Source: Bin18 sp965242795
GTDB taxonomy: Bacteria > Desulfobacterota > Binatia > Bin18
Length of the DNA stretch: 64,000 bases
Assembly (NCBI GenBank): GCA_965242795.1
Contig: OZ251505.1
Location: 2,294,001 to 2,358,000 of the forward strand
Direction: 5' to 3'
Shown here piece after piece: positions 26,584 to 34,918 of the stretch. Each line of letters begins with the position of its first letter. Positions within the stretch are counted from its first letter, which is position 1. The notes beneath the pieces are model-generated. The model was not told where the DNA came from. It worked only from the letters and a program-made list of their open reading frames with translations, and ran no database searches. The position numbers and the translations under genes were made by a program.

Positions 26584-27163
26584 GGCTCACCTCGCGCACC
26601 ACTTCGTCGATCAGGCGGCGGTTGTCACTCTCAGTGACGTTGTCTTCGATCAGTCGCGTCGCCAGAACGACGGCTTGGTCGGCGACCTCCCGGCGCAGCC
26701 GGCGTTGCGCTTCCTGCACCTCACGTTCGGCGATCAGGCGTGCCTCGGCCTTGATACGCTCCGCCAGCGCCTTTGCGTCTTCCAGCAACCGGGCGCGTTC
26801 CTGGTCGGCCGCGGCCGCGGCTTCCGTCTTTACCCGTTCTTCTTCCGCGGCGAGGGCGGCCAGTTTCTGCTCGTACTCCTGGCGCAACCGGTCGGCTTCC
26901 GCCTTGGCGGAACGGGCCTCTTCCAGCGCATCGACGACCGTGGCGCGCCGTTCCTTGAGCTTTCGGCGGATCAGATTGCCCGTGAACCGGCGCAGGACGT
27001 ACACGAAGATGAGGAAGTTGATAGCGAAGAAGCCCAGGGTCAACAGGGCATTGCCGCCGTGATCGCCATGCGCGTCCGAGGCGGCCCAGGCCACGCTGGT
27101 CGCAGTAAGACCGAAGGCGCACAGGCCGCCCGTCCACAGGAAACGCAGGGGACGTCGCATCAT
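26561..27163 (-). CDS. atpF: ATP synthase b subunit with N-terminal signal-like segment
   Basis: The b subunit forms the peripheral stalk. The ATG at 27163 overlaps the stop of the upstream b' gene (ATGA) and gives 200 residues. The N-terminus (FLWTGGLCAFGLTATSVAWA then ASDAHGDHGG) looks like a cleavable signal or extra membrane segment. The true b-type helix follows (LLTLGFFAINFLIFVYVLRR), then a long charged coiled coil. Such an N-terminal extension is known in AtpF of deltaproteobacterial-type operons. The gene overlaps atpH at its 3' end. Confidence 0.93.
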   Translation of the reverse strand: MMRRPLRFLWTGGLCAFGLTATSVAWAASDAHGDHGGNALLTLGFFAINFLIFVYVLRRFTGNLIRRKLKERRATVVDALEEARSAKAEADRLRQEYEQKLAALAAEEERVKTEAAAAADQERARLLEDAKALAERIKAEARLIAEREVQEAQRRLRREVADQAVVLATRLIEDNVTESDNRRLIDEVVREVSHAGNASR

Positions 27164-27597
27164 GCCGAGAGCCGTCTTTCCAGCAGCTTTTCCCCGATTT
27201 CCCGCGCGAAATCCGGCAGGTTGGATTCGAGCATCTGCCGCGTTCGGCGGATTTCCTGCTCTATGGTTTCGCGGACGTCGGCAATGGACGCATCGGCTTC
27301 CTTGCGGGCCGTCTCCACCGCTTCGCGGGCCTGGACTTCCGCATCCTGATAGGCGGCGTCCACCCGTTGGCGGGCTTGAGCGCGGGTCTCGGCGAGGCGG
27401 CGCTGATGCTCGTCGCGCATGGCCTGCGTCTCGGCCTTGACGGCCGCGGCCTCGTCCTTCACGCCGTCGGTCTGCCGCAGGCGGTCCTGGAGCACGTCTT
27501 GGTTCGGCTCGAACACGAAACGCCGCAGACACTGCCAGACGAGGAGGAACAGCCCGATTTGGGCCAGGAAGGTCCAGTCAGGAGGGAAGGAAAGCAC
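27160..27597 (-). CDS. ATP synthase b' subunit
   Basis: Start is GTG 27597, with AGAGGAGA seven bases upstream. An earlier in-frame ATG gives an unlikely basic leader. The 145-residue product has one membrane helix at the N-terminus (WTFLAQIGLFLLVWQCLRRF) followed by a long heptad-rich coiled coil rich in Glu/Ala/Arg (KAETQAMRDEHQRRLAETRA). It precedes atpF with a four-base overlap. A paired b/b' stalk is known in photosynthetic, delta- and epsilon-proteobacterial type ATP synthases. Genes for a and c subunits are not here, so the Fo rotor must be encoded elsewhere. Confidence 0.9.
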   Translation of the reverse strand: MLSFPPDWTFLAQIGLFLLVWQCLRRFVFEPNQDVLQDRLRQTDGVKDEAAAVKAETQAMRDEHQRRLAETRAQARQRVDAAYQDAEVQAREAVETARKEADASIADVRETIEQEIRRTRQMLESNLPDFAREIGEKLLERRLSA

Positions 27598-27756
27598 CGG
27601 ATCTCCTCTCTCGATGCGCTGACACGAACGGCAGGGGAAGAACGGTCGGCGGCTCCGCAGGGAAAAATCCCGAATGAAGCCGCTCGGAACGCGCGCCGGC
27701 AGGAACGTCACTCATAGTTACATTCGGCCGTTCTTCCGATGCAGCGGCCTCTTTTT

Positions 27757-28635
27757 TCACCCTTTCAAACGCTTGACAAGCCCCTCCAACTCTTCGTTGG
27801 AGTAGTAGTCGATCTGGATGCGCCCGCCCCGCTGCCGTGGAACGAGCGAGACCTTGGTTCCCAGGGCGCGGATCAGGTCGTCTTGCAGCGTTTTCAGAAA
27901 GATGTCGAGCCGGGCAGTCTTATCCGCGCCGCGGTCCGGCATGTCCGTTTCGACTCCGACGCCGGCACGCGCGACCAGCGCCTCGGTCTCGCGTACCGAC
28001 AGGCCGCGCTGCATGACGCGGCGTCCCACGCGCAGTTGCTCGGCAGGAGCGTCGAGCGCCAGCAACGCGCGCGCGTGTCCGGCGGTCAGGCTGCCAGCGT
28101 CCACCGCTTCGCGGATTTCGTCGGGAAGGTTCAGGACGCGCAGGAGATTCGTCACCGTGGGCCGACTCTTACCCACACGCCGGGCGACCTGCTCCTGGGT
28201 CAAGTCGAATTCTTCCATCAACTGCCGGTAGGCCAGCGCTTCCTCGATCGGGGTGAGTTCCTCGCGCTGGATGTTCTCCACCAGCGCCATTTCCAGACTT
28301 TCCGCGTCGCTGGCTTCCTTGACGATGACCGGAACGTGCTCCATTTCGGCCCGCTGGGCCGCCCGGAAGCGCCGCTCGCCGAGGATCAACTCGTAGCCGT
28401 CCGCGACCTTCCTGACGACGAGCGGCTGCAGGATCCCCTGGTCACGAACGGAATCCGCGAGTTCTGTGATCTTCTGCTCATCGAAAAGTCGGCGCGGCTG
28501 GCGCGGATTCGGTCGGATTTCCGATATGGGGACGCGCCGCTCCGCCGGTGTGTCGAGCCGCGGCGCATCGGGCATGAGCGCCTGCAACCCTCTCCCCAGC
28601 GGACGTTTCTTCAGACTGGCCGCGCGTTCGCTCAT
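27757..28635 (-). CDS. parB: Chromosome partitioning protein ParB
   Basis: ParB binds parS sites and spreads as a CTP-dependent clamp to segregate the origin. The 292-residue protein opens with a KKRPLGRGLQALMPDAP tail that stimulates ParA. It then has ISEIRPNPRQPRRLFDEQ, the arginine-rich CTP motif LGERRFRAAQRAEM, and a helix-turn-helix at VARRVGKSRPTVTNLLRVL. Its ATG overlaps the parA stop by four bases. Two perfect parS sites lie about 1.4 kb away at 29997 and 30062. Confidence 0.97.
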   Translation of the reverse strand: MSERAASLKKRPLGRGLQALMPDAPRLDTPAERRVPISEIRPNPRQPRRLFDEQKITELADSVRDQGILQPLVVRKVADGYELILGERRFRAAQRAEMEHVPVIVKEASDAESLEMALVENIQREELTPIEEALAYRQLMEEFDLTQEQVARRVGKSRPTVTNLLRVLNLPDEIREAVDAGSLTAGHARALLALDAPAEQLRVGRRVMQRGLSVRETEALVARAGVGVETDMPDRGADKTARLDIFLKTLQDDLIRALGTKVSLVPRQRGGRIQIDYYSNEELEGLVKRLKG

Positions 28636-29522
28636 TCTTCCCCCCTCTCCTCCGGCTTGGTCAGGTTGAAGGTCTGGCCGCGGGCCGGCGTATAAAATTC
28701 GTCAGCCGCCTCCGATATGGCCGCGTCATCTATTCCGGCTTGCGAAGGACTGGAACGGTTCACCTTGTCGCCGCACAGCTCGCGCGCCAGATCCGTGTAG
28801 CTCCGGGAACCCTTGCAGTCCGGGTCGTACAACATGACTGGCAAGCCGTGGCTGGGACTCTCGCTCAGGCGCACGTTGCGCGGGATCACGGTCTCGAACA
28901 CTTGGCCGGGGAACGAAGTCTTGACGTCCGCCTCGACCGCGTGGCTCAGTCGGTTCCGCACGTCGAACATCGTCAGCAACAGCCCCTCGACGGCCAAGTC
29001 CGGGTTCAGCCGTTCCCGAATGACGTCCAGCGTCTCCAACAGCGAACGCAGTCCTTCCAGTGCGTAGTATTCGCACTGCTGGGGGATCAGGACGCTATCG
29101 GCCGCGGCGAGCGCGTTCAGAGTCAGCAAGCCGAGGGAAGGCGGGCAGTCGAAAAATACGTACTCGTAGGACGAGGTATGCGGCGCCAGACGTCGGCGCA
29201 GCAGCCGTTCGCGTTGCTCGAACTCCAACAGTTCGATTTCCGCCCCGCTCAGATCGTTCGTTGCCGGCAGGACGTCGAGATTCTCCACGCTGCTGGCATG
29301 GACCGCGTCCTGAAAATCGCACATTCCCAACAGGAACTGATAGACGGTCGCGGCCTCCGGGGCGACCTGTGTCCCGACACCGCTCGTCGCGTTCCCCTGC
29401 GGGTCGCAGTCCACGAGCAAGGTGCGGCGTCCCGCGATGGCGAGCGCCGCGGCGAGGTTGACGGCCGTCGTCGTCTTCCCAACGCCACCCTTGCGGTTCG
29501 CTATGCAAATGACCCGCGTCAC
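28632..29522 (-). CDS. parA: Chromosome partitioning ATPase ParA (Soj)
   Basis: ParA is a Walker-type ATPase that positions the origin with ParB. Translation likely begins at GTG 29522, giving VTRVICIANRKGGVGKTT, the normal family start. An ATG at 29561 would add 13 residues that do not fit the family. The deviant Walker A KGGVGKTT, Walker A' FDCPPSLGLLTLNALAAAD and DCDPQGNATSG are all present. It overlaps parB (ATGA) and is preceded by a family A repeat and the parS sites. Confidence 0.95.
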   Translation of the reverse strand: MTRVICIANRKGGVGKTTTAVNLAAALAIAGRRTLLVDCDPQGNATSGVGTQVAPEAATVYQFLLGMCDFQDAVHASSVENLDVLPATNDLSGAEIELLEFEQRERLLRRRLAPHTSSYEYVFFDCPPSLGLLTLNALAAADSVLIPQQCEYYALEGLRSLLETLDVIRERLNPDLAVEGLLLTMFDVRNRLSHAVEADVKTSFPGQVFETVIPRNVRLSESPSHGLPVMLYDPDCKGSRSYTDLARELCGDKVNRSSPSQAGIDDAAISEAADEFYTPARGQTFNLTKPEERGEE

Positions 29523-29627
29523 CCGATGCTGCCTACCACATCCGCCGCGGGGAGGAAACATTCAGGCTCCAGAGTCGCCGCCTCGGAAGAATTTCTTTCG
29601 TCGGACTCGCAAAGAGGAGTTAGAGAA

Positions 29628-29956
29628 AGGGAAATACCTACTAAGAGGATCCTCATGGTCGAAGGGCTGGGGGTGGAGTGCGAAGGCCGAGGTGACCCCG
29701 GGGTTCGTTTCGACAAGTTCAACGAACTGAGGGGGAGGTCCCTGAGCCTGTCGAAGGGTCGAAAGGCCGGGGGTGGAGGCAGCGTGGGAGAGGGGTGGTC
29801 CCCTCGGGGTTCGTTTCGATGTTTCGATCCTTCGACAAGCTCAGGACACCGCAAGCTCGGGACAGTGCAGGCTCAACAGATTTGGGGCTGGAGAAGTTCC
29901 TGAGCCTGCCGGAGGATGTCGCAACGAGTGCGGGGGCCTCTTGTATGTAGTTCCCC
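29628..29956. repeat. Family A repeat with terminal inverted repeats, copy between parA and parS
   Basis: The left end GGGAAATACCTACTAAGAGG (29629-29648) and right end CCTCTTGTATGTAGTTCCCC (29937-29956) are imperfect inverted repeats of the family type. The interior carries TTCGTTTCGACAAGTTCAAC, CCTGAGCCTGTCGAAGGGTC and CCTTCGACAAGCTCAGGACA. It occupies most of the gap upstream of parA. No gene is present. Confidence 0.75.
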
Positions 29957-29996
29957 AAAGAAACACTGAGAATACAAAGGTGCGAGGGCGTCCCAA

Positions 29997-30012
29997 TGTT
30001 TCACGTGAAACA
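29997..30012. other. parS site 1
   Basis: TGTTTCACGTGAAACA is the exact 16-base consensus palindrome bound by ParB (parS). It lies between parA and rsmG. A second perfect copy lies 65 bases away. Confidence 0.97.
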
Positions 30013-30058
30013 TTTCAACGTCCTGACCGCGAGAACATAGACCGGGAGATGAATCGGC

Positions 30059-30736
30059 TCATGTTTCACGTGAAACATTTTTGAAAATCAACGCACGCCG
30101 CTGCCCTTCCCCGAATGGCAGGGCGTACTTACACGTCTTTTCCAACGCGAATCCGGTGCCGGAGAAGTCGTTCTCCTGGGCCTCGCCGCGTATCCCGGGA
30201 CCGCGCATTGCAACGGCGCGTCCGTCGTTTCCTATCAGAGGCAGGCACAGGTGGAGAAAATACAGCACGTCCCAGGTCGCCCGTGTCGTGACCGTATCGA
30301 AAACCTCAGGGCGATCGGTTTCGTGTGCGAAGTCTTCGGCACGGCCGTTGAAAACGCGGATGTTTGTGGCGCCGGTCGTCCGCACGACCTGTTTGAGGAA
30401 ATTCGCCCGTTTCCTTCGTGGCTCGACGAGAAAAACGTCACGTGTAGGCTCAGCGAGAGCCAGGACGCAGCCGGGAAATCCCGCGCCACTGCCGAGGTCG
30501 GTAAACGTTCCATGCGGAGGAAGCAGGCGGGACAGGGCGAGAGAGTCGAGGATATGCGTCCGAATGATCGTTTGCGGGTCGCGCCGGCCGACCAGATTGA
30601 ACGTCTGCGACCAGCGCAGCAGTTCGTCCAGATAACGACCGAGTTTGCTGGAGAGACGAGCCGCGCTCCGAGGAGACAGCGCGGGGTGAACGGCGCGGAT
30701 ACCTTGTTCGAGATACGCAGCGGTATCCTCGTCCAT
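30059..30736 (-). CDS. rsmG: 16S rRNA (guanine527-N7)-methyltransferase
   Basis: RsmG (GidB) methylates G527 of 16S rRNA with SAM. The 225-residue product contains WSQTFNLVGRRDPQTIIRTH and the SAM motif FTDLGSGAGFPGCVLALAEP, then VEPRRKRANFLKQVVRTTG. Its last codons (VSRET) are encoded within the second parS site. The start overlaps the mnmG stop by one base, the classical gidAB arrangement. Confidence 0.95.
   Translation of the reverse strand: MDEDTAAYLEQGIRAVHPALSPRSAARLSSKLGRYLDELLRWSQTFNLVGRRDPQTIIRTHILDSLALSRLLPPHGTFTDLGSGAGFPGCVLALAEPTRDVFLVEPRRKRANFLKQVVRTTGATNIRVFNGRAEDFAHETDRPEVFDTVTTRATWDVLYFLHLCLPLIGNDGRAVAMRGPGIRGEAQENDFSGTGFALEKTCKYALPFGEGQRRALIFKNVSRET
30062..30077. other. parS site 2 (inside the rsmG 3' end)
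   Basis: This is a second exact TGTTTCACGTGAAACA, overlapping the last codons and lying just before the stop of rsmG. The pair of sites next to parAB marks the ParB loading centre and implies that the replication origin is nearby. Confidence 0.97.
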
Positions 30737-32634
30737 CAGGATGCCCCGCGCGCCTCGGACGTTCCGGAAGATGCCACGGTGGTACGACGTTTGAGATAGA
30801 CCGCCAGGACCGACACCGCGGCCGGAGTCACACCAGGGATACGGGATGCTTGGCCCAGGGAGTGCGGACGCCGCGACAACAGTTTCTCCCTGACCTCTAC
30901 GGACAGACCTTGGACCTGTCCGTAATCCAGGTTCTGCGGAATGGCGGCTTCTTCCATGTGCCGAAGCCGGTCGATGCTGTCCTCCTGTCGCCGAATGTAG
31001 CCCGCGTACTTCACGCCGATTTCGACCTCGGCCGCCACTTCGCGCGGTAAGGACGGACGCGAAGCGCCCAGCGAATGCACGTCATCGAGCGATAACTCGG
31101 GCCGGCGCAGGAGCGTCGCCAAACTGACGGGCGTCTTGATCGCCGCGGTCCCTAGTGCGGCCAGGCGCGCGTTGAGCACGGCTCCGGGAGTCACCATCGT
31201 TTCTTCCAGCCGTTGCGTTTCCCGTTCGATGTCCGCTTTTTTCCGGCTCGTTCGGGTTCGCGTCACGGCGTCGACGAGTCCGATACGCGCTCCGATTTCG
31301 GTCAGTCGCAGGTCGGCGTTGTCTTCTCTCAGCAGCAACCGGTGCTCGGCCCGCGAGGTGAACATCCGGTACGGCTCACCACCCACTCCTTTCGTCACCA
31401 GATCGTCGATCAGCACGCCGATGTACGCCTGGTCCCGGGAGAAGACGATGGGCTCTTCTCCGCGGACGCTTCGTACGGCGTTGATGCCGGCCATCAAACC
31501 CTGCGCCGCGGCTTCTTCATAGCCGGTCGTGCCGTTGATCTGCCCGGCGAGATAGAGGCCGGCGACGCATTTGGCCTCCAGGGTCGGCGTGACTTGCGTC
31601 GGGTCGGCGAAGTCGTACTCGATGGCGTAGCCGGGCCGCATGATCTCGGCGTGTTCCAGCCCCTCGATCGAGTGCACCATTGCCCGCTGGACGTCGAGCG
31701 GCAGACTGGTGGACAAGCCGTTCGGATAGACCTCGACCGTGTCGCGCCCTTCGGGTTCGAGAAAGATCTGGTGGCGGGGTTTGTCCTTGAAGCGGACGAT
31801 TTTATCTTCGATCGACGGGCAATAACGCGGGCCGCGCGATTGGATGACGCCCGAATAGATGGGAGAGTGCCGTAAGCCGGCTTCGATTGCGCGGTGCGTT
31901 TCCGCGTTGGTGTAGGTGACGTGGCAGGCCAGTTGCGTCTGCCGGATCGCCTCGGTCGAAAACGACAGCGGCGGAGGCGGCTCGTCCCCGTATTGAGGTT
32001 CGAGAGCGCCGTAGTCGATGGTGCGCGTGTCCAGCCGCGGGCAGGTGCCGGTCTTCAGCCGTCCGAGTCGGAATCCCAATGCGCGCAAATGCTCGCTCAA
32101 TCCCTGGACGGCGAAGTCGCCCGCGCGGCCCGCGGAATAATTTTTCCGGCCGACGTGGATCAGGCCCTGCAGGAACGTCCCGGTCGTCAGAATGACGGTT
32201 CTTGCCGCAAACGTCTCGCCGATCTGCGTTTCGACGCCGCGTATCCGGCGGCTCTCCACGATCAGCCGTTCGACGCTGCCTTGCCGCAGGGTGAGGTTCG
32301 GCGTCGACTCGACGACGCGTTTCATGCGCTGGCGGTAGACGGCTTTGTCGGCCTGGATCCGGGTGGCGCGCACCGCCGGCCCCTTGCGCGTGTTCAGCAC
32401 GCGAAACTGAATCCCGGTCTCGTCGATCGCGCGCGCCATTTCTCCGCCGAGCGCGTCGATTTCGCGGACCAGATGACTTTTGCCGATGCCGCCGATCGCG
32501 GGGTTGCACGACATCTGACCGACGTGGTCCAGGTTGAGGGTCAGCAGCAGGGTCGGGCTGCCGAGTCGCGCCGCGGCCAGCGCCGCTTCTATTCCGGCGT
32601 GGCCGGCGCCGACCACAATCACGTCGTAGTCCAT
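30736..32634 (-). CDS. mnmG: tRNA uridine-5-carboxymethylaminomethyl modification enzyme MnmG
   Basis: MnmG (GidA), with MnmE, installs the cmnm5 group on U34 of certain tRNAs using FAD and methylene-THF. The 632-residue protein starts MDYDVIVVGAGHAGIEAALA, a FAD Rossmann motif, and has CNPAIGGIGKSHLVREIDAL, TGTFLQGLIHVG and RAGDFAVQGLSE. The partner mnmE lies immediately upstream on the same strand and rsmG directly downstream with a one-base overlap. Confidence 0.98.
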   Translation of the reverse strand: MDYDVIVVGAGHAGIEAALAAARLGSPTLLLTLNLDHVGQMSCNPAIGGIGKSHLVREIDALGGEMARAIDETGIQFRVLNTRKGPAVRATRIQADKAVYRQRMKRVVESTPNLTLRQGSVERLIVESRRIRGVETQIGETFAARTVILTTGTFLQGLIHVGRKNYSAGRAGDFAVQGLSEHLRALGFRLGRLKTGTCPRLDTRTIDYGALEPQYGDEPPPPLSFSTEAIRQTQLACHVTYTNAETHRAIEAGLRHSPIYSGVIQSRGPRYCPSIEDKIVRFKDKPRHQIFLEPEGRDTVEVYPNGLSTSLPLDVQRAMVHSIEGLEHAEIMRPGYAIEYDFADPTQVTPTLEAKCVAGLYLAGQINGTTGYEEAAAQGLMAGINAVRSVRGEEPIVFSRDQAYIGVLIDDLVTKGVGGEPYRMFTSRAEHRLLLREDNADLRLTEIGARIGLVDAVTRTRTSRKKADIERETQRLEETMVTPGAVLNARLAALGTAAIKTPVSLATLLRRPELSLDDVHSLGASRPSLPREVAAEVEIGVKYAGYIRRQEDSIDRLRHMEEAAIPQNLDYGQVQGLSVEVREKLLSRRPHSLGQASRIPGVTPAAVSVLAVYLKRRTTVASSGTSEARGAS

Positions 32635-32670
32635 CCTGTTTTCCTATAGGCCTGATTCTTCGAGACGGGC

Positions 32671-34101
32671 CTATTTCCCGATGCAGAAGTCCTGGAACAC
32701 CCGGTCGAGGATGTCCTCGTTGCTGACGTGGCCCGTGATCTCTCCTATATGGTCCAACGCGGTCCGCAACTCAACCGCGACAAGGTCGAGCGGTATGGCG
32801 CGCTCCAGCGCCCGTTCGGCCTCGTGCAGGCTGGCCGCGGCGTTCGTCAGTGCGCCATGATGTCGTATTTTCGTAATGAAAACGGTTTGGTGCGTATCGG
32901 TGGGCTCGTCGTGGATGTGTGGGGTTCCGCTCGTGCCGTCGAAGGAGGAGGAGGCGTCTCTCAATACCTGCCTTCCGATACGCTTGCCAAGAACGTCGAT
33001 TCCGGTTGCGTCACGGGCCGAGATACAGACCGGCGCATCGGCGTGCGCCATGTCTGACAATCGCTGCACGTCGAACCGGCGGGGCAGGTCGTTCTTGTTG
33101 CCGATCAGTACCGCCGGCCGCCCCTCGATAGCGTTGCAGATGAGCCGGTCATCGGCGTCGAACGGTCGGGAAAGGTCGAACACCGCGAGGACGATCTCGG
33201 CCTGCGCGATGCCGCGCAGGCTGCGGTCGATGCCGATCCGCTCGATTTCGTCGTCCGTGCGCCGAATGCCGGCCGTATCCCAGACCAGCAGCGGAATCCC
33301 GTCCACGAGCACGGTCTCTTCGATCACGTCCCGCGTCGTGCCGGGCTGCGGGGTGACGATGGCCCGCTCGGTGCCGGTCAGCAGGTTGAGCAGGCTGGAC
33401 TTGCCGACGTTCGGCTTGCCGACGATCGCCGCTTTCACTCCGTCGCGGAAGACTTTGCCCTGCGCGAACGTGGCCGCCAGCGCCTCGGCTTCGGTGCGGA
33501 TTTCCGCCAGCCCGCGGAGGATTTCCGCCCGATTTCGTTCGGGGACGTCGTCTTCGGGAAAGTCGAGGAACGCTTCCAGGTGAGCGGTCTGCGCAATCAA
33601 ACGGCCGCGCATGTCCGAACAAGTCCGCGACAGACCGCCGGACAAGTCCTCCCACGCGAGATGCAGGCCGGTGTCGTTCGTGGCCTGGATCAGATCCAGC
33701 ACCGCCTCGGCCTGTGCCAAGTCGAGCTTCCCGTTCAGAAACGCCCGTTTCGTGAACTCGCCCGGTCGTGCGAGGCGGATACCTTGGGCGAGTACGGCGT
33801 GCAGCGTCCGGCCGGCGAGATACCGGCCGCCGTGCAGGTGCAACTCCAGCGTGTCCTCGCCCGTGTAACTGCGCGGAGCGCGCATCAGCAGCAGGCCGGC
33901 CCGGTCGAGCGGCTGGCCGTCCGGCCGGTCGAGTATGCGCCCGAGGTAGAAGTGGTGGGAGTGGAGCGCGTCCCAGTCCGCGGGCGGGACGATCAACGCG
34001 CGGGGACGGGTGAGTGCTTCCGCGCCGCTGACGCGGATGACCGCGATACCGCCTTGGCCCGGGGGCGTCGCGATCGCGGCGATCGTATCCTGCTCGTACA
34101 C
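32671..34101 (-). CDS. mnmE: tRNA modification GTPase MnmE
   Basis: MnmE is the GTPase partner of MnmG. I place the start at GTG 34101, giving VYEQDTIAAIATPPGQGG and 476 residues, the normal family length. The longer open frame upstream is antisense-like sequence over jag. The G1 loop is VGKPNVGKSSLLNLL, G3 WDTAGIRRT, G4 NKND, and the C-terminus ends in the catalytic FCIGK. The start has AAGGAAG about 12 bases upstream, a little far. Confidence 0.95.
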   Translation of the reverse strand: MYEQDTIAAIATPPGQGGIAVIRVSGAEALTRPRALIVPPADWDALHSHHFYLGRILDRPDGQPLDRAGLLLMRAPRSYTGEDTLELHLHGGRYLAGRTLHAVLAQGIRLARPGEFTKRAFLNGKLDLAQAEAVLDLIQATNDTGLHLAWEDLSGGLSRTCSDMRGRLIAQTAHLEAFLDFPEDDVPERNRAEILRGLAEIRTEAEALAATFAQGKVFRDGVKAAIVGKPNVGKSSLLNLLTGTERAIVTPQPGTTRDVIEETVLVDGIPLLVWDTAGIRRTDDEIERIGIDRSLRGIAQAEIVLAVFDLSRPFDADDRLICNAIEGRPAVLIGNKNDLPRRFDVQRLSDMAHADAPVCISARDATGIDVLGKRIGRQVLRDASSSFDGTSGTPHIHDEPTDTHQTVFITKIRHHGALTNAAASLHEAERALERAIPLDLVAVELRTALDHIGEITGHVSNEDILDRVFQDFCIGK

Positions 34102-34132
34102 AACCGCCCACGGCTTCCTTTCGAGTTGGCGG

Positions 34133-34891
34133 TCAGGAGGCCGCGGCGCGCCGGTCTCTGTCTCGCGGACGCCCGCGACGCGTGCCCGCGGCGTCTTCTG
34201 GGACGATGGACAGCCGGCGGAAGTAGCCGCGGCCCAGGCTTCTGGTCGCCACCCGGGGGTCGCCCTCCAACGCGAGGTGGACGACGCGCCGGTCGCGCGG
34301 GTTGAGCGGATTGAGGGTGACGGTCGTCCGCCGCCGCTTGGCGCGTTCACCGAGGCGGAGCGCCAAGCTTTCCAGACTGGCGCTCCGGCGTCCGCGATAG
34401 CCCTCCGCGTCCAGGGTCACGTGCCCTTCTTCCTCATCGCCGCGGGTCACCATTCGGTTCACCAGATATTCGAGCGCGTCCAGGGTCTGGCCCTTGCGGC
34501 CGATGAGGGCGCCCTGCGCCGTCTCGTCCAGGTTCAGCACGGCCTCCCCTTCCTGCATGCGCAACGAGACCGGCACCGGCATCTCCATCAGGCGCAGTGT
34601 TTCTACCAGCACGTAGCGGACTTTTTCCGCGGTTTCCTTCGAGACCGTGGGGACCGTCCGCCGCGGTGCGGGTGTACGACTCGCCGGGGCCGGAGCGGGT
34701 GCCTCGTCCGCCGCGACCGGCTCTTTGCGGGTGACGCGCACCCGGGCTTTCTTGGCGCCGATCCCCAAAAACCCTCTGGTCGCTTCGGCCAGAACCTCTA
34801 TTTCCACCTGATCCCGTGCGGCGCCGAGCCGTTCGAGCGCCTCGGCCAGCGCGGCCTCGGTGCTCCGTCCTTCCGCTTCTATCGTCCTCAT
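34133..34891 (-). CDS. jag: Jag/KhpB-like RNA-binding protein
   Basis: Jag proteins have an N-terminal Jag_N domain, a KH domain and an R3H domain and bind RNA. Here the Jag_N part (VEIEVLAEATRGFLGIGAKK) is followed by a Pro/Ala-rich linker, the KH GxxG-like loop ALIGRKGQTLDALEYLVNRM near residue 128, and an R3H region DRRVVHLALEGDPRVATRSL. At 252 residues the length is normal. It lies between yidC and mnmE, its usual place. Confidence 0.93.
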   Translation of the reverse strand: MRTIEAEGRSTEAALAEALERLGAARDQVEIEVLAEATRGFLGIGAKKARVRVTRKEPVAADEAPAPAPASRTPAPRRTVPTVSKETAEKVRYVLVETLRLMEMPVPVSLRMQEGEAVLNLDETAQGALIGRKGQTLDALEYLVNRMVTRGDEEEGHVTLDAEGYRGRRSASLESLALRLGERAKRRRTTVTLNPLNPRDRRVVHLALEGDPRVATRSLGRGYFRRLSIVPEDAAGTRRGRPRDRDRRAAAS

Positions 34892-34918
34892 GGCCCGTTC
34901 CCTTCCTGTCCGCGCGGC

